Both the position numbers and the translations under genes were made by a program. Positions 13,972-20,878 of a DNA stretch of 27,001 bases are shown piece after piece. Each line of letters begins with the position of its first letter. The stretch's first letter is position 1. The stretch is from Candidatus Shapirobacteria bacterium (GTDB lineage: Bacteria; Patescibacteriota; Microgenomatia; UBA12405; UBA6130), in contig JALTFB010000030.1 of NCBI GenBank assembly GCA_027007615.1, forward strand, positions 1-27,001. Reading direction: 5' to 3'. Under the pieces are notes generated by a model that was not told the DNA's origin, searched no databases, and saw only the letters and a program-made list of their open reading frames with translations.

Positions 13972-16569
13972 CTACTTAACCACAAAATTGGCAATCTTGC
14001 CGGGGACAAAAATGGTTTTCTTCAACTGGCCGGTGGCCAAATACTTAGCCACCCGGGGGTCTTTTTTGGCCAAAGCTACCACTTTTTCCTGGTCCTTGGC
14101 TTCTTCGGCCGTTAATTCCAGCGTTGCCCGCAACTTTCCGTTGACCTGAACGGCAATCATCCGCTTTTGCGTGCCCAAATATTTGGCGTCCGCTTTCGGC
14201 CAGGGTGCCCAATGGACGCTTTTTTCCTCGCCTAGGCGGCGGTGCCAAAGTTCCTCGCTTAAATAAGGAGCAAACGGCGCCAACAACTTTACCAGCGCCT
14301 CCAGCTCTGCTCTTCCCAACCGCCAATTTTTCTCTATCGCCAAATTAAGGAATTTCATCATGGCGGCAATTGCCGTGTTAAAAGCAAAATTATCAATATC
14401 GCCACCCACTTTCTTAATTAACTCGTTCAAGGCCGCCTTCATTTCCTTGTTTTCCAAAAGTTTTTTCTTGCCACCTGCCTGTCCCATCACAAATTTTTCA
14501 AAACGCTGCAAAAATCTCTCCACTCCCCTTAAAGCATTTTCGTTCCAAGCCATCGTGGCCGTAAACGGCCCCATAAACATCAAATAGGTCCGCAGCGCGT
14601 CAACGCCGTACTTGTCGGCCACCCGGTCGGGAATGACCACGTTGCCCCGCGATTTGCTCATCCGCCGGCCGTCGGGAGCCAGGATAACCCCATGGGAAAC
14701 TCGCCGGTGATATGGTTCGGGATGCTCTTTGGGAACGGCGCCAATATCTCCCAAGAATTGGTAAATAAACCGCGAATAGAGCAAATGAAGGGTATTATGC
14801 TCGTCGCCGCCAATATAGACATCCACCGGCAGCCAATAGCGCAAAATGTCCTTATTTTCCGCAAAGATATTTTTATCATGGGGCTTTCCCAATTTGCCGG
14901 CCAACAAATAAGCCAAAAAGTACCAATCGCTGCCGGCCCAATTGGGCATCGTATCCGTTTCCCGCCGGGCCGGCCGGCCGCAAACCGGACATTTGGCTTC
15001 CGTCCAACTTTTGACCGCCGCCAAGGGCGACTCGCCGTTATCGGTAGGCTGATAGCGTTCCACATCGGGCAGCTTCAGGGGCAACTTATCCTCGGCTATG
15101 GGAAACCAGCCCGCCAGGCCACGCCTAGAAGTTCCAGGTTCCAGGTTCCAAATTCCAGGTTGCCCAGAATTTTTCTGAAGGAATTTCTTCCCCTCGGGCG
15201 TCTCCCACCAGGTAATACCCTTTTGGGCGCAATGCCGGCAATAAACCATCGGAATGGGTTCGCCCCAATAATGTTGGCGGGAAAAAATCCAATCGCGCAG
15301 GTGATAAGAAACCGCCTTTTTGCCAATCCCCTTCTTTTCCAGCCAAGCAATAGCCTTTTTTATCGCCACATTCGGCGCCAAACCATTTAAAGGTCCGGAA
15401 TTAACCATTCTGCCATGTTCAACATCAGTATAGGCAGCTTTGTCAAAATCCCACTTTTGCTTGGGCTGAATTACCGGCACAATCGGCAAACTGTATTTTT
15501 TGGCAAAAGCATGGTCCCGCTCGTCATGAGCCGGCACGGCCATAATCGCCCCGGTGCCGTAGGAGGCCAAAACAAAATCAGAAATCCAAATGGGGATTTG
15601 CTTGCCAGTGGCCGGATTGAGAGCATAAAGGCCGGAAAAAACGCCCGTTTTTTCTTTTTCCAACTCCGTCCGTTCCAACTCGCTCTTCCGCCGCGCCTGA
15701 TTAACATAAGCTTCAATTTCTTGAATCTTAGCCGCTGGGAGTTTAGCCTTACTCCGAATTTCCCCCACTAAAGGATGTTCGGGAGCAATTACCATAAATG
15801 TGGCCCCCCAAAGCGTATCCGGTCGGGTGGTAAAGACTTCCAGAGAATCCCCCAGATTAGCAATTTGGAATTTTATCTTTGCCCCCATGCTTTTGCCAAT
15901 CCAATTAATTTGGGCGGCTTTCACCTTGGCCACAAAATCGGTCGTTTCCAAACCGGCCAGCAGCCGGTCGGCATAACGGGTGATGGAAACTACCCACTGG
16001 TCCAATTCCCGCCGCTCTACCGGGGTGCCGCAGCGCTCGCAATGGCCATCAATTACTTCTTCATTGGCTAAGCCAGTTTTGCAAGAGGGGCACCAATTGA
16101 TGGGCATTTTTTCTTTGTGAGCCAATCCGTGCTTGAAAAGCTGGAGGAAAATCCACTGCGTCCAGTGGTAGTAATCGGGGTCGGCGGTATCGATTTCCCG
16201 GCGCCAATCAAAAGAAAAGGCCAGCCGCTTCATCTGGCGCCGAAAAATAGCCGTATTCCTGGCGGTTACTTTGGCGGGATGGATGCCGGTTTTAATAGCG
16301 TAATTTTCCGTCGGCAGCCCAAAAGAATCCCAACCCATCGGGAAAAGGACATTGTAGCCTTCCATCCGCTTCTTACGGGCGTAAACATCGGCGCCGGTCA
16401 TGGAAAAAGCGTGGCCAATATGGAGCCCTGAGCCGGACGGGTAAGGAAATTCCACCAGGGCGTAAAATTTCTTCTTGCCCTTGGCGAAATCTTCAGCCGG
16501 ATACCAGCCTTCTTTCTCCCACCTTGCCTGCCACTTCCTTTCTATATTCTCAAAATTATTGCGGGCCAT
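13972..16569 (-). CDS. leuS: Leucyl-tRNA synthetase, with repeat-derived insert
   Basis: 865 residues, class I synthetase for tRNA-Leu. HIGH is intact in FPYPSGSGLHIGHAFS (41-56) and KMSKS reads RMSKSRGN (about 636-643). The CP1 editing domain is present (TTRPDTLWGATFMVIAPEH; TGAIMAVPAHDERD) as is the zinc-type CPSCKTGLANEEV. Between about residues 468 and 481 the protein reads GQPGIWNLEPGTS; the DNA here (15129-15167) is the same GGAACCTGGAACCTGGAAC-type text that fills intergenic gaps, so a repeat has been inserted in frame. The ATG follows TAGAAT by 8 bases with no ribosome site. Confidence 0.97.
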   Translation of the reverse strand: MARNNFENIERKWQARWEKEGWYPAEDFAKGKKKFYALVEFPYPSGSGLHIGHAFSMTGADVYARKKRMEGYNVLFPMGWDSFGLPTENYAIKTGIHPAKVTARNTAIFRRQMKRLAFSFDWRREIDTADPDYYHWTQWIFLQLFKHGLAHKEKMPINWCPSCKTGLANEEVIDGHCERCGTPVERRELDQWVVSITRYADRLLAGLETTDFVAKVKAAQINWIGKSMGAKIKFQIANLGDSLEVFTTRPDTLWGATFMVIAPEHPLVGEIRSKAKLPAAKIQEIEAYVNQARRKSELERTELEKEKTGVFSGLYALNPATGKQIPIWISDFVLASYGTGAIMAVPAHDERDHAFAKKYSLPIVPVIQPKQKWDFDKAAYTDVEHGRMVNSGPLNGLAPNVAIKKAIAWLEKKGIGKKAVSYHLRDWIFSRQHYWGEPIPMVYCRHCAQKGITWWETPEGKKFLQKNSGQPGIWNLEPGTSRRGLAGWFPIAEDKLPLKLPDVERYQPTDNGESPLAAVKSWTEAKCPVCGRPARRETDTMPNWAGSDWYFLAYLLAGKLGKPHDKNIFAENKDILRYWLPVDVYIGGDEHNTLHLLYSRFIYQFLGDIGAVPKEHPEPYHRRVSHGVILAPDGRRMSKSRGNVVIPDRVADKYGVDALRTYLMFMGPFTATMAWNENALRGVERFLQRFEKFVMGQAGGKKKLLENKEMKAALNELIKKVGGDIDNFAFNTAIAAMMKFLNLAIEKNWRLGRAELEALVKLLAPFAPYLSEELWHRRLGEEKSVHWAPWPKADAKYLGTQKRMIAVQVNGKLRATLELTAEEAKDQEKVVALAKKDPRVAKYLATGQLKKTIFVPGKIANFVVK
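15129..15167 (-). repeat. Intergenic-type repeat inside leuS
   Basis: On the minus strand the sequence runs CAACCTGGAATTTGGAACC then TGGAACCTGGAACTTC. It matches the degenerate GGAACTTGGAACTT tracts at 11100-11135 and elsewhere. The coding frame stays open. Confidence 0.65.
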
Positions 16570-16642
16570 TTGTTCTTATTCTAATATAAAAAGGGCCAAA
16601 ATAAAACTCCCATTAACAAACAAGCTCCAAATTACAAGCACC
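16570..16642 (-). promoter_or_regulatory. leuS promoter, near-identical to ileS promoter
   Basis: Minus-strand partner of 7889-7961. TAGAAT at 16583-16578, 8 bases before the ATG. Differences from the ileS copy: C/T, G/T, C/T and A/G in the upstream half only. Confidence 0.7.
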
Positions 16643-16661
16643 CTGCCTATCGGCAGACAGG

Positions 16662-16692
16662 CAAGAAACAAACCCCCCTTCGGTAGGGGCAG
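16662..16692 (-). repeat. 31-bp repeat R4, copy 2
   Basis: Inverted, identical copy of 11371-11401. Between it and the leuS promoter is a small hairpin CTGCC-gat-aGGCAG-type insertion (about 16643-16661) that the ileS promoter lacks. Confidence 0.7.
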
Positions 16693-16772
16693 ACAAATTC
16701 CAAATTTCAAATTCCAAACAGAAACTTCATCCGTCATGCTGATCTTGTGATATTCACCAAACTTCTCTTTCC

Positions 16773-16883
16773 GTCATGCTGAAATTTTTTCAGCATCTTC
16801 AGGGAGTGTTTTGCCTACATTGTTGGCTTGACCATCCATTGAAGATCCTGAACTTTTCGCCTTCGTCGAAAAATCAGGATGAC
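16773..16883 (-). repeat. Palindromic repeat R1, copy 7
   Basis: Reversed relative to all copies to its left. Hairpin B is ATGCTGAAAAAATTTCAGCAT; hairpin A carries TTTTTCG/CGAAAAG as in copy 4. Fragments of further hairpins flank it (16734-16745 and about 16908-16925). Confidence 0.85.
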
Positions 16884-16986
16884 GGGGTGGCAAGTAGACT
16901 AACTGTCGGGAAAAATCAGGATGACGGGAGGGAGAGCTACCACCATCTATCATCTACCATCGCCCATCCTTCCTAGCTCCTAGTTC

Positions 16987-17967
16987 CTAGTTCCCGTTGT
17001 TTGTTGTTGGTTGTTTGTTGTCAGTTATTGTAGTTGATTGTTGCGTTAGCGGATATTCTTCCGCGGCCTTATCATTGCGGCGGCGATACCACCAAATCCC
17101 CAATCCCACCAGCACCAAGCCCAGGATTACCGCGATAATAACGTGCCAAGGAATCACCCAAAAGAAAATCGTCGCCACCAAAGCCCGCCCCTGTTGGCCG
17201 TAACCGGCCGTCAAAGTGGCTCGGTATTTCCCAAAGCCCCAGTGCTGTTGCCAGGTGTTATCATAGCGGCGCACCGTGCCCGGAAAAATATTCTTCTCGT
17301 CTAATTTAATAGTGGAATTCAACCGTCCCAACCAATTGTAAACCCTAATCGTCCCCCGCGGCCGAATATGAATATCCGACAAATTTTCAATTTCGCTGGT
17401 TATTTTTACCGGCCCGTATTCCACCAACTTGGGAGCGTCCATACGGATAACAAAAGCGTTCTCTTTAACGGGTCCCGGGACCGTTAGATAAAATAGGCTG
17501 CCTACGCTGGGCATAACCGCCGAAGCCGTTTCGCTATTGCCACTGCTCCCCGCCGCCTGGAAAAAAACCACCGCGTAGTGGCCGCCGGGGTTGGCGCCTT
17601 GGGGAACCACGATGGCAACATCAACTTTTTTGGTCTCCCCGGGACGGAGAATAAATTTCATCGGCGATGCCTGTACCCAGGTTGAAGCCGCCCATTTGCG
17701 GGCCAGTTTCGCCTTGACCGGCAAAGGCGTGCCCTGATCGTCGCTGACGATAAAATCCCTAATCCTAACTTGTAAAGCCATCTCGCTGTCGCCGCCATTG
17801 TGCACCTTGATTACTTTTTGCAAAACTTGGCCCGGCTTAACCTGCGCCTCCAGCCGCGGCGGGCTGACGGTTATCTTGGTTAGCTCTTGAGCCCTTGCCG
17901 GCCCCGCCAGCAGCAGGAAAAAAGCCAACAAAAAAATCCAGTTAAACCGACTTTTCCAATTTTTCAT
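16987..17967 (-). CDS. WxL-interacting / DUF916-like secreted protein
   Basis: 326 residues. A signal peptide (MKNWKSRFNWIFLLAFFLLLAGPARA, cut after about residue 26), then an Ig-like beta domain with ITVSPPRLEAQVKPGQVLQK and later RPGETKKVDV and PGGHYAVVFF, patterns of the DUF916/WxL-interacting protein family. One membrane helix near the C-terminus (about 274-293, IIAVILGLVLVGLGIWWY) and a basic stop-transfer YRRR anchor it, leaving a short cytoplasmic tail. The last 17 or so residues (QQSTTITDNKQPTTNNGN) are encoded by an intergenic-type TTGTTTGTTG tract, so the tail is probably repeat-derived. The ATG overlaps the TAA of the upstream gene (TAATG), so the pair is coupled. Likely role: holding a secreted partner at the cell surface. 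Confidence 0.75.
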   Translation of the reverse strand: MKNWKSRFNWIFLLAFFLLLAGPARAQELTKITVSPPRLEAQVKPGQVLQKVIKVHNGGDSEMALQVRIRDFIVSDDQGTPLPVKAKLARKWAASTWVQASPMKFILRPGETKKVDVAIVVPQGANPGGHYAVVFFQAAGSSGNSETASAVMPSVGSLFYLTVPGPVKENAFVIRMDAPKLVEYGPVKITSEIENLSDIHIRPRGTIRVYNWLGRLNSTIKLDEKNIFPGTVRRYDNTWQQHWGFGKYRATLTAGYGQQGRALVATIFFWVIPWHVIIAVILGLVLVGLGIWWYRRRNDKAAEEYPLTQQSTTITDNKQPTTNNGN

Positions 17968-19361
17968 TAAAATGTGGCCGTAGCCCTATAGGTAATTACG
18001 TTCCAATAATTGCCCGCTTCTTGGGTGGCGCCGACAATGGCCCGGTAACAGGCATAAACATCCTCACCATCGGCCACCGTAGTTGAAGAAAAAATTGTCT
18101 GCGGCGATTCAGAATCGGTGGTGGCGGCGAATTGGCGCGCCGAAAAAGTGCGTGTTGACTCATTATAATAAAAAGCCACGCTGGCAGCGTCAATATTTTG
18201 CAGCGAAAAGCCAAACCCCTTGGTGCTGGTTGAACTCCATTCATCGGAAACCGCATAGGTGGCGGTAGACGTATCGCCGGGCGTATCGGGAATTTCCACC
18301 GTCGAATCGTCAACACGGGAAAGCTGGTCGTTCTCAATAGTAGTTACCACATAACCATTATCGGCGTTGGTGGAAACCTCAAGCTGTTGGGCGGCGTTGG
18401 TAAAACTGCCAATTGATAAAGATCCCAGGGGCACCGTAGTTGCCGTCGTTGTTACGTCAGTCGCTACCCCGCAAGCCGTCGTCCCCACCGACAATCCGGC
18501 AATGCTGAAATCAATAGTGGGTTCTACCGTCGCTGAAACCCGCACCGACTCGATAGCCGCCACCTTAACCGTGGTGCTGTCAACAGCCACATCATCGCTA
18601 TCCAAATTGTCAATAATCACCGAATAAGTATCGGCCGTACCCTCGGTGTGACCGCTGGCCGGGGCCGGATTAAGCAGTTTGGTGGTGCTGCCAATTGTCA
18701 TTGACAATGATTGGTTAGCCTTGCCCGGCCCTGAATAACGGCATTCAAAACAATGATAGCCGGCCGCGCAGCCGGTGCCCCCCGAAACCGTCGCCGTGCC
18801 GGAGACAAAGTCATAATAACCGGCGACGTCGGCCGGACAAGTGACATCGCCATCAGCGATGGAGTTGAAATCCCAACCGTCCTGGTCGGGGTTGCCGTCA
18901 TTATTGGTGCTCGCTCCCGCCTTGACCCGAACCTTAATCGCGCCGTTGGCGATAGCCGAAACGGTGGTGAAAGAAATCGTATGGGTAGCCGTCCGCTTAA
19001 CCACGAATTCGTCAGCGGCATCGGTATCGGCTGTGGCCAAACCGGTGGTAACCGAAAATCTGGTTGTGGAAATAATTTGGCTAACCGTATATGTATTACT
19101 CGAACCAACATAAACAATCGTATCGCCGGGAAAAAGGTTGGCCGTGGATGTTGACGGCGCCCCGCTGGTGGCCATTTTAATGATTGTTGAATCCGCTGTC
19201 AGCGCTTCGGCGTTTTTGCCGTCAAAAGAAAGCCGCGAAGTTTCCAGAGTATCTTTAGCGCTGGTCAAGTTAGCCGAATCCAATTCTTGCGGCCGACCAA
19301 TACTAAATGCCGCGGCTGCCATTAATCCTAACAATAGCCAGCAGGCTTTTTTACCTTTCAT
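17967..19361 (-). CDS. Secreted WxL-like surface protein
   Basis: 464 residues from the chosen start. A signal peptide MKGKKACWLLLGLMAAAAFS is followed by Thr/Ser/Ala-rich beta sequence with several cysteines (for example CAAGYHCFEC). The C-terminal part, VEPTIDFSIAG through LEVSTNADNGYVVTT to AGNYWNVITYRATATF, resembles the end of WxL or spore-coat-U-like domains. No sortase motif or membrane anchor. The reading frame extends upstream to 19454, with ATGs at 19427 and 19370. I prefer 19361 because it gives a clean signal peptide and lies 7 bases after a -10; the upstream part is a 57-bp tandem duplication of the same region. Its stop overlaps the start of the WxL-interacting-like gene, and that pairing is typical of WxL systems. 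WxL membership is an inference. Confidence 0.7.
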   Translation of the reverse strand: MKGKKACWLLLGLMAAAAFSIGRPQELDSANLTSAKDTLETSRLSFDGKNAEALTADSTIIKMATSGAPSTSTANLFPGDTIVYVGSSNTYTVSQIISTTRFSVTTGLATADTDAADEFVVKRTATHTISFTTVSAIANGAIKVRVKAGASTNNDGNPDQDGWDFNSIADGDVTCPADVAGYYDFVSGTATVSGGTGCAAGYHCFECRYSGPGKANQSLSMTIGSTTKLLNPAPASGHTEGTADTYSVIIDNLDSDDVAVDSTTVKVAAIESVRVSATVEPTIDFSIAGLSVGTTACGVATDVTTTATTVPLGSLSIGSFTNAAQQLEVSTNADNGYVVTTIENDQLSRVDDSTVEIPDTPGDTSTATYAVSDEWSSTSTKGFGFSLQNIDAASVAFYYNESTRTFSARQFAATTDSESPQTIFSSTTVADGEDVYACYRAIVGATQEAGNYWNVITYRATATF

Positions 19362-19368
19362 CTTATTC

Positions 19369-19454
19369 ATTTTGACCATCTTTCCGCTGTTTGTCAAGAG
19401 CCAGTTTTTACCTTTCATCTTATTCATTTTGACTGCTTCCGCTCCTTTTGTCAA
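19369..19454 (-). promoter_or_regulatory. Tandem-duplicated promoter/start region
   Basis: Two units 57 bp apart each have TTGACA, a 17-bp spacer and CAAAAT (B: 19454-19449 and 19431-19426; A: 19397-19392 and 19374-19369), then GAATAAG and ATG. A 29-bp block is identical between units. Unit B also has AAGGAG after the -35, which is degraded in unit A. Confidence 0.55.
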
Positions 19455-19494
19455 GAAAGAAAAGAGTAATTATTATGTTGGCCCACCCTCCATT

Positions 19495-19669
19495 GTCATG
19501 CCGATCTTGGTTTACCCTGCCCCGACCTTGTGTCGGGGCTTGAGGGTTCAGTATCTCCAGCGGGTGGGCAAATTAACCCCCGGGGTTGTTGTGCCTGATA
19601 ACCCCGGGGGTTGTCATACTCATACTGAAGATCCTGAACTTTTCGCCTTCGTCGAAAAATCAGGATGAC
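19495..19669 (-). repeat. Palindromic repeat R1, copy 8, with CCCCGGGG stem-loop
   Basis: Reversed copy. Hairpin B is enlarged with CCCCGACcttgtGTCGGGG. The linker holds the same AACCCCCGGGGTTGTTGTG-type stem-loop as copy 4, and hairpin A has TTTTCG/CGAAAA arms. Confidence 0.8.
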
Positions 19670-19697
19670 GGTCATACAACGTATTTCACCTTCATCC

Positions 19698-19840
19698 GTC
19701 ATGCTGATCTTGCCGTAGGCAAGGTTCAGCATCTCCAGCGGGTGTCTTGCCTACATTGCTGGTTCACCATCCACTGAAAATCCTGAAACCCCCAGGCCCC
19801 TTCGCGCCCTCAGGGGCGGGGCGGGCGAGCTCAGGATGAC
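19698..19840 (-). repeat. Palindromic repeat R1, copy 9
   Basis: Reversed copy. Hairpin B has TTGCC/GGCAA arms as in copies 3 and 5; hairpin A is replaced by the GC-rich CCCCTTCGCGCCC / CAGGGGCGGGG module also found in copy 1. Confidence 0.8.
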
Positions 19841-19890
19841 GAGGTGCTAAGCTCCAAGTTCCAAGCTCTAAGTAACCAAATACTCTTCTT

Positions 19891-20013
19891 GCCGGCAAGG
19901 GAAACAGAGATTCATTAGACATTGGAATATTTTGAAACCAAGATTGGCCCGTTGTTTGTTGTTAGTTGTCTGTGGTTGGTAGTTTGTTGTCAGTTGTTTG
20001 TTGTTTGTTGCGC
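19891..20013 (-). repeat. R2 half-element plus TTGTT tract (copy f)
   Basis: GCCGGCAAGGGAAACAG, then ATTCATTAGACATTGG and a TTGTTTGTTG-rich tract, nearly identical for about 67 bp to 1996-2062. The other R2 end is missing. The left flank (CCAAATACTCTTCTTGCC) is the one that precedes the opposite end of R2 in copy a. Confidence 0.7.
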
Positions 20014-20026
20014 AAGCGCTAGCGCC

Positions 20027-20878
20027 CTATTTCCCCGCGCTGATACTGCCAAAACTCGTCAGCGGCTCCAGCAAAATCAGCGGCGGCTGAGCGTAAGTCT
20101 TGAAGGCCCGCAAGCGCCGGCTAACTATTTCCGGCGCCGCCGTCGGCGCCACCTCGCCGCTAGAAAAATAAACCGTCCCCTGCAGCGGCACATTATCACT
20201 AGCCTGAAAACCCAGTTCCGCTTGAGCGTAAAGCACCCGCACCCAAAGGAACATCGGTTGGGAATAACCGGCTAAATTAATCACCGGCAGCCTAAAACCG
20301 AATGTCGCCGTTTTACCTTGGCTGTCATCATTCAAAATAAAACTCCCCTCTTCGGCAACGCCAAATTTGTTGCTCTGGCGGCGAATTGCGTCGGCATCAC
20401 CAGCCCAATAATGGACCGCTTTGCCGTTCTGGTAATAAAGCGTCGCCAATATCGCCGGCTTTGGCGCGCTAGCATCAATCGCCCGCCAATATACTTGCAA
20501 ATTCCCCTGGAAATAATTGCTGCCAATATTGCCGTTTGCATCGTGGTCCACCAGCCAAAAAATCATCCCCTGCCCCTTGCTTATCTCGTTAGGCCAAATA
20601 ACCGTCTTATTGCCGCCCACCACTTTTTGCTCCACGCTGGTTATTACTCCCCCGCCCAAATCGAGCGGTTGGCTAACGCTTTCACCAACCAATGCCTTTT
20701 CCACCCCCGCTTCCGCCGCCGCGTAGGCTTTGGCCGATTCCTCTTGCCGGCGGGTAATTTTCAAATCCGTCACTACCTGCTGCGACGCCGCCAAACCCAA
20801 TGTCAACGCCGCCGCCATAATCAGCATAATGGCGATCAATGCTTGGCCCGATGATTTGCGCTGCCGGTTTTTATTCAC
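20027..20878 (-). CDS. PilX-like type IV pilus minor pilin
   Basis: 283 residues. The N-terminus MNKNRQRKSSGQALIAIMLIMAAALTLGL is a short basic leader followed by one hydrophobic helix (about 11-32), then QEESAKAYAAAEAGVEKAL, the helix typical of PilX-type pilins (the AAEAGxExAL pattern is the hallmark). The rest is a beta-rich periplasmic or surface domain ending in a proline/leucine segment. The start is GTG 20878-20876, overlapping the TGA of the upstream CARDB-PKD gene (GTGA), so both are translated from one mRNA. Role: part of a pilus tip or initiation complex, together with the upstream adhesin-like protein. No prepilin GFTLIE site is seen, as is common for PilX-like proteins in CPR genomes. 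Confidence 0.75.
   Translation of the reverse strand: MNKNRQRKSSGQALIAIMLIMAAALTLGLAASQQVVTDLKITRRQEESAKAYAAAEAGVEKALVGESVSQPLDLGGGVITSVEQKVVGGNKTVIWPNEISKGQGMIFWLVDHDANGNIGSNYFQGNLQVYWRAIDASAPKPAILATLYYQNGKAVHYWAGDADAIRRQSNKFGVAEEGSFILNDDSQGKTATFGFRLPVINLAGYSQPMFLWVRVLYAQAELGFQASDNVPLQGTVYFSSGEVAPTAAPEIVSRRLRAFKTYAQPPLILLEPLTSFGSISAGK

Noticed and set aside
18753..19154. 133-codon plus-strand ORF rich in Gly/Arg/Asn
   Set aside because: Antisense shadow of the WxL-like gene; no start signals and no recognisable motif.
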